A stretch of DNA of 64,000 bases from Pseudomonadota bacterium (lineage in GTDB: Bacteria > Pseudomonadota > Alphaproteobacteria > Rhizobiales > Beijerinckiaceae), in the NCBI GenBank assembly GCA_023450615.1, contig JAEXGT010000084.1, positions 1 to 64,000 on the forward strand, written 5' to 3'. The position numbers were made by a program, and so were the translations under genes. Positions within the stretch are counted from its first letter, which is position 1, and each line of letters begins with the position of its first letter. Below the pieces are notes generated by a model. It had not been told where the DNA came from, ran no database searches, and was given only the letters and a program-made list of their open reading frames with translations. Below, in pieces: positions 1 through 7,938 of the stretch.

Positions 1-280
1 CGCCCACGGAGCCGGGGATGAACTCACCCGTTTCGGAATAGACCGCGCGTCCGCCGTTGAGGGCTTGGCTGGTCTTGCCGTGATCGCGGATCATCTCCTG
101 CGCGAAGCGGCGCACATTGGGATTGCGGGAGCGTTGCAGGGCGAGTTGGCTCGATGCGATCTCGAAGGCATCCGACTGAGCCGCCATCGTGCGGTAGGTT
201 TGGCTATCCATCACCGTTTGAGCGAAGGCCGGTGCGGAGATGGATGCAAGCAAAGCCGCGAGAACAACATGTTTCTTCAT
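1..280 (-). CDS. DUF4142-like exported protein (3' end outside window)
   Basis: Only the first 93 residues are visible; the rest lies beyond the left edge. The protein opens with a clear signal peptide (MKKHVVLAALLASISAPAFA) with cleavage expected after AFA. The following segment is predicted helical and carries N-x-x-V-R-R-F-A-Q-E-M-I-R-D-H, the helix pattern of DUF4142, a ferritin-like periplasmic helical-bundle family of unknown function. The ATG is well placed: AGGAG lies seven bases upstream. Family assignment is from motif recognition on a partial sequence, so it is moderately sure; an exported protein is certain. Bases 281-506 downstream on the plus side hold no gene that I can support. 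Confidence 0.75.
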   Translation of the reverse strand, partial: MKKHVVLAALLASISAPAFAQTVMDSQTYRTMAAQSDAFEIASSQLALQRSRNPNVRRFAQEMIRDHGKTSQALNGGRAVYSETGEFIPGSVG

Positions 281-506
281 CAGTAAACTCCTGTTTCTGG
301 GAGCGCAGAACACCGCGCGAAGCCCGCGAGGCTTGCAAAACTCTTGGGTGTGGCTGCTGCATCCCTTCAACGAGGAGCGGTTTAGGGGGTTCCCGAAAAG
401 CAGAAGATATCGTTGCGCGCGATGAACTCTCGCGGCATTGCCGAGCTTTGCTCACGGGAATGCTCGGCACTTCTTGAAACGGGCATTGCCGCTTCTCGTT
501 ATTGCT

Positions 507-1421
507 TCACGACAATTCTTGCGACCGCCGGATCTGGGCGAGGGACAGCATCCCCATGCCGCCCACCGTGCCGTCGGGCCTCAGGCCTCGCAGCTCGGCT
601 TGAAGCAGAAAACCGGTCTCGTCGCGGTCGATGGTGAAGAGGTGATAGCCCGCCTTGTGCGTGAGCGTTCCTCCGCGTGCGGAAGCGGAGGGCGCGCCGA
701 TGACGGGGACGGGGCCGCGCGGCCCATCGAGATGCGCGAGCGAGCCCACGTGATTATGCCCATGCAGGATGAGTTCCGCGCCGACGCGCTTGATCATGCC
801 CTCGAAACGCTTGGCGTCGGTGAGGTTGCGGCCGGGCTCGGCGCCGCCGACATGCGGCGGATGGTGGATGAGAATGATGCGGAAGCAGGACGGGTCGCGG
901 CCCAGCTCGCGGAGCATATCCTCAGTTTTCTTCGTCTGCTCCGAGCCCACCCGCCCGCTCGCCACGAAGGGCAGGGTGGGAATGGCCGAGGACAGACCGA
1001 TGATGGCAATCGGTCCGTAACGGCGAAGGTAGGGGAACACGCCTTCGCGCCCGTCATCGCCCCGCGTCCAGGGACCGACCTTCTTGAGCAGCCCTTCCAG
1101 CGACCCGCGCACATAGGCGTCGTGATTGCCGGGCACGAAGGTGACGCGGGCCGGATCGCCGAGGCTCTCCATGAAGATGCGCGAGGTCTCCCATTCATCG
1201 GGAAGGCCGATATTGCAGGTGTCGCCCGTGCAGGTGATGTGGTCGGGCGTCTGCGCGTGAATGTCGGCCACGAGTTCCGCCAGGAGCTCCATATCGTGCA
1301 GATCGTGCCGGCTGCGGTGCCAGTTGTACCAGCCCGTCAGGCGCTTGCTCAGAAGCTGCTTCAGGCGGGGCTTGGGAAGGGGCCCCACATGAGGATCCGT
1401 GAGATGGGCGATGCGAAACAT
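507..1421 (-). CDS. Calcineurin-like metallophosphoesterase
   Basis: A 304-residue cytoplasmic protein with the full dimetal phosphoesterase motif set: D9-x-H11 (TDPH), G66-D67 (GDTCN), G98-N99-H100-D101, H186/H187 in LIHHPPH, and G-H-x-H ending at H224 (HGHNH). All metal ligands of the calcineurin-like fold are present, so it is probably an active phosphodiesterase or phosphatase, of the Icc/CpdA-like type. Substrate is not predictable; cAMP or phospholipid-derived diesters are possibilities only. There is no signal peptide. It stands alone on the minus strand, with two possible mini-ORFs upstream in the same direction. Confidence 0.88.
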   Translation of the reverse strand: MFRIAHLTDPHVGPLPKPRLKQLLSKRLTGWYNWHRSRHDLHDMELLAELVADIHAQTPDHITCTGDTCNIGLPDEWETSRIFMESLGDPARVTFVPGNHDAYVRGSLEGLLKKVGPWTRGDDGREGVFPYLRRYGPIAIIGLSSAIPTLPFVASGRVGSEQTKKTEDMLRELGRDPSCFRIILIHHPPHVGGAEPGRNLTDAKRFEGMIKRVGAELILHGHNHVGSLAHLDGPRGPVPVIGAPSASARGGTLTHKAGYHLFTIDRDETGFLLQAELRGLRPDGTVGGMGMLSLAQIRRSQELS

Positions 1422-1542
1422 GACGGCCTAACTGAAATGAGCGCACGAGAGTTCGCCCGGTCGGGGCGCGGCGTCAAGCATTGCCGGTTTCGAGAGGCGG
1501 GAGGAAGGTCGGGGCGAAGGCGGCGCGCGAAATGTCGGGCCT

Positions 1543-1656
1543 TTAAGTCTTCTTCGCCGGGACGATGAGCGCGAGAGCCTCGCGCTCCGTCCATTCAGGA
1601 AGGTCCCGGCAGGAGGCCGAGACGACAGCCAAGCGGTATCCGCTTGGCTCAAGCAT
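1543..1656 (-). CDS. Possible 37-residue mini-ORF
   Basis: An ATG-started frame begins MLEPSGYRLAVVSASCRD and ends ALALIVPAKKT. It sits 11 bases after the stop of a second mini-ORF on the same strand. Composition looks protein-like (mixed hydrophobic and charged, one Cys), but there is no convincing ribosome binding site, and a perfect 10-bp inverted repeat lies over codons 3-10. It could be translationally coupled to the upstream mini-ORF or be chance. I do not recognise a family. Confidence 0.28.
   Translation of the reverse strand: MLEPSGYRLAVVSASCRDLPEWTEREALALIVPAKKT
1627..1649. other. Perfect 10-bp inverted repeat (hairpin)
   Basis: AGCCAAGCGG, a three-base loop, then CCGCTTGGCT. On the minus strand it lies just after the stop of the 39-residue mini-ORF and over the start of the 37-residue one. 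There is no T-run after it on either strand, so it is not a standard intrinsic terminator. It may be an RNA structure or a protein-binding palindrome. Confidence 0.4.
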
Positions 1657-1667
1657 CTGTAGCTTAC

Positions 1668-1787
1668 TTAGTACTGGGCGCCCGGGATCAGGGTCGAGTA
1701 GATCGTGCGGTCCTCGAGGTTGAGGGCCGGGGACCAGGAGAAGCGGGCCGAGCGGTTGATGCGGGAGAGGATCAGCGAGAGAAACAT
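1668..1787 (-). CDS. Possible 39-residue small protein
   Basis: The frame reads MFLSLILSRINRSARFSW at the N-terminus and ends STLIPGAQY. A short hydrophobic start followed by an Arg-rich amphipathic stretch is typical of small membrane-associated proteins. AAAGGTG lies just upstream of the ATG as a possible ribosome binding site. It is 133 bp from, and divergent to, the Nudix gene. I do not recognise the family; with only 40 codons in GC-rich DNA, an open frame alone is weak evidence. Confidence 0.4.
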   Translation of the reverse strand: MFLSLILSRINRSARFSWSPALNLEDRTIYSTLIPGAQY

Positions 1788-1920
1788 TGGAACACCTTTG
1801 GTTGACGCCGTATTAGACCTTAGTAGGAGGTGGGTCACGCGCTATTCCCAAGCATCAGCCATGCATGGGACGAATGTCTTCGTTCATCTTCCCGTAATCT
1901 TGTTGTGATCTCTTTGGCCA

Positions 1921-2403
1921 ATGTCCGACTCAACGCCATCGCGGAAAGCCGCCCGTTTCATAAGCTGGGGGCTTCATACCTACTGGCGTTTCTCCAGGGG
2001 CATGACCTTGGGGGTCCGGGCCGTCGTGCTCGACGGGCAGAACCGGGTCTTCCTCATCCGCCATACCTATGTGCCCGGCTGGCACCTGCCCGGAGGCGGG
2101 GTCGAGACGGGAGAGACGGCCCTCGATGCCCTGGAGCGCGAGCTGCGCGAGGAAGCCTGCATCGCCATCGACGAGCAGCCCGCCTTGGTCGGGGCGTTCT
2201 TCAACCGTCAGGCCTCCCGGCGCGACCATGTCCTCGTTTATGTGATCCGCCGCTTTACCGTGCTGAAGGAGAAGCAGCCCGACCGGGAGATCGCGGAGGC
2301 CGGGTTCTTTCCCCTCGACCGGCTGCCCGAGGGCACCACGGGAGCGACCCGCCGCCGTCTGGCAGAAATCCTCGAAGGCCTCCCGCCCGCGGCCACTTGG
2401 TAG
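1921..2403 (+). CDS. Nudix hydrolase
   Basis: A 160-residue Nudix protein. The box runs from G59 to I81: G-x5-E65-x7-R73-E74-L75-x-E77-E78-x-C80-I81. The catalytic metal-binding Glu residues (E74, E77, E78) are intact, but the Gly that normally closes the box (EExG) is Cys here. The N-terminus is basic with aromatic residues. Nudix enzymes hydrolyse nucleoside diphosphates linked to another moiety; the substrate is not predictable. It begins at an ATG directly after an in-frame-free AT-richer stretch. The following acetyltransferase is 153 bp downstream on the same strand. Confidence 0.87.
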   Translation: MSDSTPSRKAARFISWGLHTYWRFSRGMTLGVRAVVLDGQNRVFLIRHTYVPGWHLPGGGVETGETALDALERELREEACIAIDEQPALVGAFFNRQASRRDHVLVYVIRRFTVLKEKQPDREIAEAGFFPLDRLPEGTTGATRRRLAEILEGLPPAATW

Positions 2404-2556
2404 AAGAGTAGGGTTTGCGCCGCGTCCTTGGGGCTGCTATGGCCTGGGCATTCGAGGAAACACAACGGCCATGACCATCATCCGGATTCAGCGACGACGA
2501 CAGGGCTGACTTTTCGTCCAGCCGCTTTCGATCCTGTCTTGCCCTTGAGTCCGTCC

Positions 2557-3066
2557 ATGACCGAGCTTTCCCTGATCATCCGTTCCGAGCAGCCTATCGA
2601 TGCGGAGGCCATCGAGCGCCTTCACGAGCGCGCCTTCGGCCCCGGCCGCTATGCCCGTACCGCCTCCCGCCTGAGGGAAGGAGCCGGCCATCTGCTCGAT
2701 CTCTCCTTTACCGCCATGGTCGGAACCCTGCTGGTCGGCTCCGTGCGCCTGACGCCGGTGATGGCGGGTGAGGTGCCTGCCCTGATGCTGGGTCCGCTGA
2801 CGGTCGAGCCCGCCTTCGAGAACCGCGGCATCGGCGCCGCCCTCATGAGCCGTTCGCTCGATGCGGCAAAGGCGAAGGGGCATACGCTGGTGCTGCTGGT
2901 GGGCGACGAGCCCTATTACAGCCGCTTCGGCTTCAAACGCATTCCGCCGCAGGCCCTGCAATTGCCGGGCCCGGTCAATCCCATGCGCTTCCTTGCCTTG
3001 GAATTGGAGGAGGGCGCTCTGGCCCGCGCCAAGGGAATCGTCATGCCTTTGCCGAAAGAGGCTTGA
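2557..3066 (+). CDS. GNAT-family N-acetyltransferase
   Basis: A 169-residue GNAT protein resembling the YhbS type. Acetyl-CoA-binding motif A is clear: LTVEPAFENRGIGAAL at residues 81-96, with the R/Q-x-x-G-x-G/A pattern as R90-G91-I-G93. Motif B follows with G-D-E-P-Y-Y-S-R-F-G-F (about 116-126), the conserved 'YYxRFGF' of this subgroup. I chose the ATG in front of TELSLIIRSEQP because upstream codons in the same frame are Pro/Arg-rich and unlike protein. Target amine unknown. Confidence 0.85.
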   Translation: MTELSLIIRSEQPIDAEAIERLHERAFGPGRYARTASRLREGAGHLLDLSFTAMVGTLLVGSVRLTPVMAGEVPALMLGPLTVEPAFENRGIGAALMSRSLDAAKAKGHTLVLLVGDEPYYSRFGFKRIPPQALQLPGPVNPMRFLALELEEGALARAKGIVMPLPKEA

Positions 3067-3426
3067 ACCGAGGCTTCCTGCGACGGCCCCCGGTTGCCGA
3101 CAAGATGCGCGCCGCAACCGATATCAAAGAACATACGGGAATGACCTCGCGAGCCTTTAGCTCCGAGGTGATGGGTCGAGGGGGCGCGAGGAGGCGTCCG
3201 GCTCGGCTGTGGAGTGTGTGAAGAACCAAACGGCTCCTCGCGCACGGTTCTTTTAGGCGGACACCGCATCTTTCCTGCAAAGGATGTGCGGGGGCCTCCT
3301 GCCGGAGGACTTGCGTCAGTCTCATCCGCAGGACCGCTCCCGGCTCCACAATCACGACGCCTCGCGAGCGCGCCCCTCTCTGAGCCGAGATGCCAAGGTT
3401 ATAGCCAGGGCTAGGACTAAAGTCAA

Positions 3427-3441
3427 GAACAAAATAAGAAC
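3427..3441. promoter_or_regulatory. LexA-type box candidate (GAAC-N7-GAAC)
   Basis: GAAC AAAATAA GAAC, a perfect match to the alphaproteobacterial LexA direct repeat, with an AT-rich spacer like the one in front of the Y-family polymerase gene at 56 kb. It lies 84 bp upstream of the RTX gene start and about 50 bp upstream of the first TATAAT. A match of this length is expected about once or twice by chance in 64 kb, so position and resemblance to the other sites carry the argument. Confidence 0.4.
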
Positions 3442-3492
3442 ATGTGTAAGATTCCCTTAATGGGGAAATGTCCTATTAACGAAATGATACGA

Positions 3493-3510
3493 TATAATTT
3501 AACGTATAAT
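3493..3510 (+). promoter_or_regulatory. Tandem TATAAT -10 elements
   Basis: Two perfect TATAAT hexamers (3493-3498 and 3505-3510) lie just before the ribosome binding site of the RTX gene. No TTGACA-like -35 is seen at the right distance, so the promoter may depend on an activator or on only one of the two hexamers. If the second is used, the leader would be very short. Confidence 0.4.
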
Positions 3511-3525
3511 CTCTTGGAGGATCCT

Positions 3526-5754
3526 ATGTCCGGCATTGTTCTGAATTTAGAGCAGCAGTTAACCAGCTATGCCAGAACAAAAAGGCGTAACGAGCAGGAT
3601 GCCTTCCTCGACGAGCAGCAGAACGTCAATGTCATCACGAGCGGCCATTCGATCACGGGCCTCTTAGTTTCCTTTACGAAGCATTCCTATAATTTCGGCG
3701 TTCACACTGCGGAGAGCGGCGTCACGCTGAGCGGGCCCATAGGCATCGGCACTAGGGTTTTCGTGAACGGCATAGAGATCGCGCTCATCGGCCTTCCGTC
3801 GGACAAACAGATCTCCTTCCAGTTCACTGATAAGGCGACCGCAGACCTCGTGGAAAAGCTGATCGGCGCCATCACATTCAAGGATACGGACGGCAGCGGC
3901 TTCAAGGAAAACGATACCGCCCGTATCCAGCTCTTCGATCAGGGCGGGAGGTATGCCCTGTCCGAGATCTACGTCGGCGAGGCGATCACCGGGACGGACG
4001 ATGACGACATCTTCACGGCCACGGGCATCGGGATTGAAGAAGGCGACGAGCTGGATGGCGGCGCCGGCGAGGATATTCTCGATCTGACGGGCGGCAGCGG
4101 TTTTGCTCTCCATCGCATGGGTAAGCTCACCGGGATCGAGACGATCCAGGGAAGCGATGCAGATGATTATGTTTCTATCCATGGGTCGCAATTGTCAGGC
4201 CTCAAGCTGATCGATGGAAAGGGTGGTTTCAACACCCTGACCCTGTACGGATCCTACAGCGATCTGTCGAAGACCGAGATTCTGAACTTCACAGAGATAC
4301 GCCTGTATGGCGACAAGGCGCGGGTCGCCGATGTCGACATTGCCAAGCTTGTCCATGGCGACATAACGACCAACGAGCTGATCATCGAAAGCGGAACCCT
4401 CACGGCCGCGGACAGGCTCGCCTTGCATCGCCGCGGGATTGAGAAGATCACGACCATCGAGGATGGACAGACGACCAATTATAGTCCGCCGCAGCTCACA
4501 CATTTCGGCGGTATCGTGTATGCGCCCTCCGACAAGACGGTGTTCATCGACAGGAAGCAGGATGCCGTCCTCCACATGGACGCGGAGGGGGTGAGACGTC
4601 TAGAAGTCCAAATCTTGTCCTCGGATGGTCATGACACGCTCGGCGTTGCGGGATTGGATAACCCGACCTTGGCAGGCGGCCTGCGCCTAACCAAAGGCCT
4701 CAATGCCGAGAGCAAACTGGTCATGTCCGTCACCGCGATCGATGGGACGGTTCACACGTTCACCGTCGGCAAAGTCCTATATGCAGGTCGAAGCCTTGGC
4801 GACAACATCGTGACTCTCGGATTCGAGTTCAACGAGAGCGCCAGCATCACAGCGGTTCAACAATTGATCCGCTCGCTGACCTACAAGAGTTCCGTCGACC
4901 TTCAGAGCGATCGCACGGTTGTCCTGCGCATGTACGACACCGATGGGGCTGAGACGAAAACCTCAGTCACGTTCAGTGCCGACGCCGTTCATGCCAACAA
5001 ACTCCCGACCGACATCGCGCTGAGCGGCATATCGATTGCCGAGAACAGCGCGGCGGGGGCCGTGATCGGAACGCTCAGCGCCACGGATGGCGACGGCGAT
5101 ATGCTTACCTACACGCTCGGCGACGATGCCGGCGGACGCTTCGAGATCCGCAACGGCGAGCTGATCGTGAAGGCCGGCGCGAAGCTCGATTTCGAAAATG
5201 CCACATCGCACACGATCACCGTCAAGGTGTCGGACGGCGAGGCGAGCGTCGCGAAGGACTTCGTCATTCATGTCGGTGACGTGCTGGAGACTGTGCACGG
5301 TGCGACGAAGGGAAAGAACACCCTCACGGGCGGCATCGGCATGGATCTCCTCAATGGCGGCTCCGGCAACGACAAGCTCACGGGCGGCGCCGGTGCGGAT
5401 CAGTTCGTGTTCAACAGCGCTCTCGGTAAGGGCACCACGAAGGCGAACCAGAACAAGAAGGTGAACTTCGACACGATCACCGACTTCAAGCGCGGTGAGG
5501 ACAAGATCCTGCTCGACAACGCCATCTTCAAGAAGCTCGGCAAGGGTTCCCTCAGTTCGCCGGGGGCTCTGAACAAGAAGTTCTTCAAGGTCGGCACGAA
5601 GGCCGGGGATAAGAACGACTACCTGATCTACAACAAGAAGACTGGCATCCTCTCCTACGATCTCGACGGCAGCGGCACGAAGTACAAGCCGGTGGAGTTC
5701 ATCAAACTCTCCAACAAGGCGGCGCTGTCCGCCGCAGACTTCCTGATCATCTGA
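3526..5754 (+). CDS. Cadherin-like / RTX-type Ca2+-binding secreted protein
   Basis: A 742-residue protein with no N-terminal signal peptide, consistent with type I (ABC) secretion. About residues 493-585 form a cadherin-like domain, starting TDIALSGISIAEN and ending VIHVGDV, with D-G-D-G-D loops. Residues about 599-629 hold RTX nonapeptide-like repeats (L-T-G-G-x-G-x-D-L-L-N-G-G-S-G-N-D). The C-terminal 110 residues contain the I-T-D-F-K-R-G-E-D-K segment usual after RTX repeats, ending hydrophobic. Two related modules (about 90-135 and 445-490) share a V-x-x-L-I-x-x-L/I-T-F/Y-K core. ATG chosen because GGAGG lies five bases upstream. Likely a surface adhesin or matrix protein; no secretion genes are nearby. 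Confidence 0.85.
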   Translation: MSGIVLNLEQQLTSYARTKRRNEQDAFLDEQQNVNVITSGHSITGLLVSFTKHSYNFGVHTAESGVTLSGPIGIGTRVFVNGIEIALIGLPSDKQISFQFTDKATADLVEKLIGAITFKDTDGSGFKENDTARIQLFDQGGRYALSEIYVGEAITGTDDDDIFTATGIGIEEGDELDGGAGEDILDLTGGSGFALHRMGKLTGIETIQGSDADDYVSIHGSQLSGLKLIDGKGGFNTLTLYGSYSDLSKTEILNFTEIRLYGDKARVADVDIAKLVHGDITTNELIIESGTLTAADRLALHRRGIEKITTIEDGQTTNYSPPQLTHFGGIVYAPSDKTVFIDRKQDAVLHMDAEGVRRLEVQILSSDGHDTLGVAGLDNPTLAGGLRLTKGLNAESKLVMSVTAIDGTVHTFTVGKVLYAGRSLGDNIVTLGFEFNESASITAVQQLIRSLTYKSSVDLQSDRTVVLRMYDTDGAETKTSVTFSADAVHANKLPTDIALSGISIAENSAAGAVIGTLSATDGDGDMLTYTLGDDAGGRFEIRNGELIVKAGAKLDFENATSHTITVKVSDGEASVAKDFVIHVGDVLETVHGATKGKNTLTGGIGMDLLNGGSGNDKLTGGAGADQFVFNSALGKGTTKANQNKKVNFDTITDFKRGEDKILLDNAIFKKLGKGSLSSPGALNKKFFKVGTKAGDKNDYLIYNKKTGILSYDLDGSGTKYKPVEFIKLSNKAALSAADFLII

Positions 5755-5851
5755 AGACGCTGCATCGGCATCATCCCACTTCCGTGCGGGAGAGAGGATG
5801 AGCCCGCGCCGTACTCGTCTTGCCGTCGCGGAATGGCGCTCTCGATAGCGT

Positions 5852-7930
5852 TTACGTCCTGCGGCGGCCTTCGGTCAGCCAGGCTGCGAGGGTTGCGCCG
5901 ATCAGCAGGGCGAGGCCGATGAAGCCGAGCGCCAGGGGGAAGACGGAGACGCCGCGCACGATGGCGCTCTCGCTGGGCTTGAGGCCGATCCAATCGCCGC
6001 CGGAAAAGCGCGAGCCGGAATGCACGGCGAGGACGCGCGGGACGGTGATGCCCTGATCGCCTGCCATGGCCACGCGCCGCACGGAACCACCGGTCGCTTC
6101 CGCGATGGGCATGAGCGCTTCCGTGTTGCTAAACACATCCATCAGCTCGCGCGGATTGGCCGGACCGATGCTCACGAAGGCGATGAGATCGCCGGAGCGG
6201 ACCGTATGCAATCCGAGTTCCTTGCCTTCGACCTCGGCGGTGAAGAGACCCGGGCGGTTCTCGCTCAGCGCGATGCCGCTTTCCGCGCCGCTGGGCGCCG
6301 TCAGGGTCACGGCCTCGGCGGTGTCCGCCATGGTTTGCCGCTCGATGCGGATGGTGCGGCCGATGGCGGAGGCGCGCAGAGCCTCTTCCTCCAAGGCCGG
6401 CTCTTTCATGAGCCAATGGGCGAGGCGGCGCAGCAGGTCGAGATGCGGTCCGCCATCCTGATAGCCGCGCGCCCACAGCCACGCGTGATCGGACAGAAGC
6501 AGCGCGACGCGGCCCTTGTCCTCGCGGCGCAGCACGAGCAGCGGCAATTCGTTCGCGCCCGACATCAGCGTCGAACCGGATTGCACTTCGGAGCCGATGA
6601 TGCGCAGCCACTCGCCCCATGCGGGAGGCGATGTCTCGGAGCCGGGAAGCTCGCGCGTCACCGGATGACGGCTCCCGGTTTCGGTGATGCTGGCCTTGTA
6701 GGGTTGCTCGACGACGCGTCCGTTGGGAATGCCGGGAATGATCGGCGCAAGGCGCGTCTGCGCGAGGCTGCCATAGCTTGCGAATTCCGGCCCTGCAGCC
6801 ACGAGGATCGCGCCGCCCTCGCGCACATAGCGCACGATGTTCTCGAAATAGCTCGACGGCAGAATGCTCTGGTTCGCGTAGCGATCGAAGATGATGAGGT
6901 CGAAATCCTTGATCTTCTGCTGGAACAGCTCGCGCGTGGGGAAGGCGATCAGCGACAATTCGTTGATCGGCGTGCCATCCTGCTTCTCCGGCGGGCGAAG
7001 AATGGTGAAGTGGACGAGGTCCACGTTGGCGTCTGACTTGAGCAGGTTGCGCCATGTGCGCTCGCCCGCATGAGGCTCGCCGGAGACGAGCAGCACGCGC
7101 AGCTTTTCGCGAATGCCTTCGATGGGGACGACGGCGCGATTGTTGGCCTGCGTGAGCTCGCCCGGCAGGCCTTCCACCTCGAGCTCGACCACGTTCGTGC
7201 CGCCATGCTCGATGCGCACCTGGAGCGAGAACGGCGTATCGGCGCGCACCTGCTGGCGCGACAGAACCTGTCCGTCGCGGCGGAGCGTGACGAGCGCCGA
7301 GCCAGGGCCGCCGCGCTCCATCACCTGCGCGCGAATGGTTTGATCCTTACCGACGATGCCGAAGCGGGGGGCCTCGATCAGCTTGATCTGCCGGTCACGC
7401 TCGTCGGGGCGGCCCGTAATCAGGGCGTGAAGCGGCGCGCGGAAGCCGAGGGCTTCGACGGAGGGCGGGATGTCGTGCACCACGCCGTCGGTGATGAAGA
7501 TCACGCCCGCCAGACGATCCGGGGGGATGTCGGCGAGGCCGTTGGAGAGGGCCGTGAACAGGCGCGTTCCCTCATCGCCGCCACGGTCGTCCGCCGTGAT
7601 GTAGCGCGGTTCCACATCGGCGAGCGAGCCGAAGCGCCGTTCCAGCTCGCTGCGCACCTGCTCCGTCATCGCCCTGCGGTCGCCGAGCGTCTGCGAGGTG
7701 GAGAGATCGGTGACGACAGCCACGATGTCCTTCACCTTCTCGCGCTCTTCCTGCACGAGGGACGGATTGGCGAGGGCAAGAAGTACAAGCGCCAGGGCCA
7801 AAGCGCGGAGGATCGCGATGGGGCCGCGCGAGACGATGGCGAGCAATGCGAGCAGCGCGGCGATGGCGCCGATGACCCAAAGCGCGTAGACCGGAATGAG
7901 AGGCGAAAAGCTGATCGAAAGAACTGACAT
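5852..7930 (-). CDS. Membrane protein with VWA-like and GATase-like regions
   Basis: A 692-residue protein and last gene of the moxR operon. Two N-terminal membrane helices (about 14-34 and 37-58) precede a VWA-like domain that keeps a D75-x-S77-x-S79 metal-site motif (TDLSTS). A central region about 285-420 starts LRVLLVSGEPH and contains VREGGAILVAAGPEF, resembling the glutamine-amidotransferase-like fold often found in these proteins. A C-terminal helix (about 660-682) ends in RRR. The start lies eight bases after the upstream stop. Families of this type accompany MoxR ATPases in Alphaproteobacteria; a role in envelope or protein-complex assembly is inference. Confidence 0.8.
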   Translation of the reverse strand: MSVLSISFSPLIPVYALWVIGAIAALLALLAIVSRGPIAILRALALALVLLALANPSLVQEEREKVKDIVAVVTDLSTSQTLGDRRAMTEQVRSELERRFGSLADVEPRYITADDRGGDEGTRLFTALSNGLADIPPDRLAGVIFITDGVVHDIPPSVEALGFRAPLHALITGRPDERDRQIKLIEAPRFGIVGKDQTIRAQVMERGGPGSALVTLRRDGQVLSRQQVRADTPFSLQVRIEHGGTNVVELEVEGLPGELTQANNRAVVPIEGIREKLRVLLVSGEPHAGERTWRNLLKSDANVDLVHFTILRPPEKQDGTPINELSLIAFPTRELFQQKIKDFDLIIFDRYANQSILPSSYFENIVRYVREGGAILVAAGPEFASYGSLAQTRLAPIIPGIPNGRVVEQPYKASITETGSRHPVTRELPGSETSPPAWGEWLRIIGSEVQSGSTLMSGANELPLLVLRREDKGRVALLLSDHAWLWARGYQDGGPHLDLLRRLAHWLMKEPALEEEALRASAIGRTIRIERQTMADTAEAVTLTAPSGAESGIALSENRPGLFTAEVEGKELGLHTVRSGDLIAFVSIGPANPRELMDVFSNTEALMPIAEATGGSVRRVAMAGDQGITVPRVLAVHSGSRFSGGDWIGLKPSESAIVRGVSVFPLALGFIGLALLIGATLAAWLTEGRRRT

Positions 7931-7938
7931 GAACCGCC

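Larger units (their letters stand above)
3067..3525. other. Gene-free region upstream of the RTX gene
   Basis: About 460 bp without a supportable gene. The left two thirds are GC-rich with small imperfect hairpins, such as CCTCC-TGCC-GGAGG near 3297-3310, and frames that look like noise. From about 3420 the composition turns sharply AT-rich and holds a GAAC-N7-GAAC site, two TATAAT hexamers and the GGAGG ribosome binding site of the next gene. Confidence 0.7.

Noticed and set aside
438..1568. Long open frame (376 codons) on the plus strand opposite the metallophosphoesterase
   Set aside because: Antisense shadow of a motif-complete gene; composition is His/Arg/Ala-rich as expected for the complement of a GC-rich gene.
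1627..1649. The perfect hairpin as an intrinsic terminator
   Set aside because: No T-run follows on either strand, so it was recorded only as a structure.
3067..3419. Several 66-117-codon frames in the gap before the RTX gene
   Set aside because: All are Arg/Pro/Ser-rich, lack ribosome binding sites and overlap each other on both strands.
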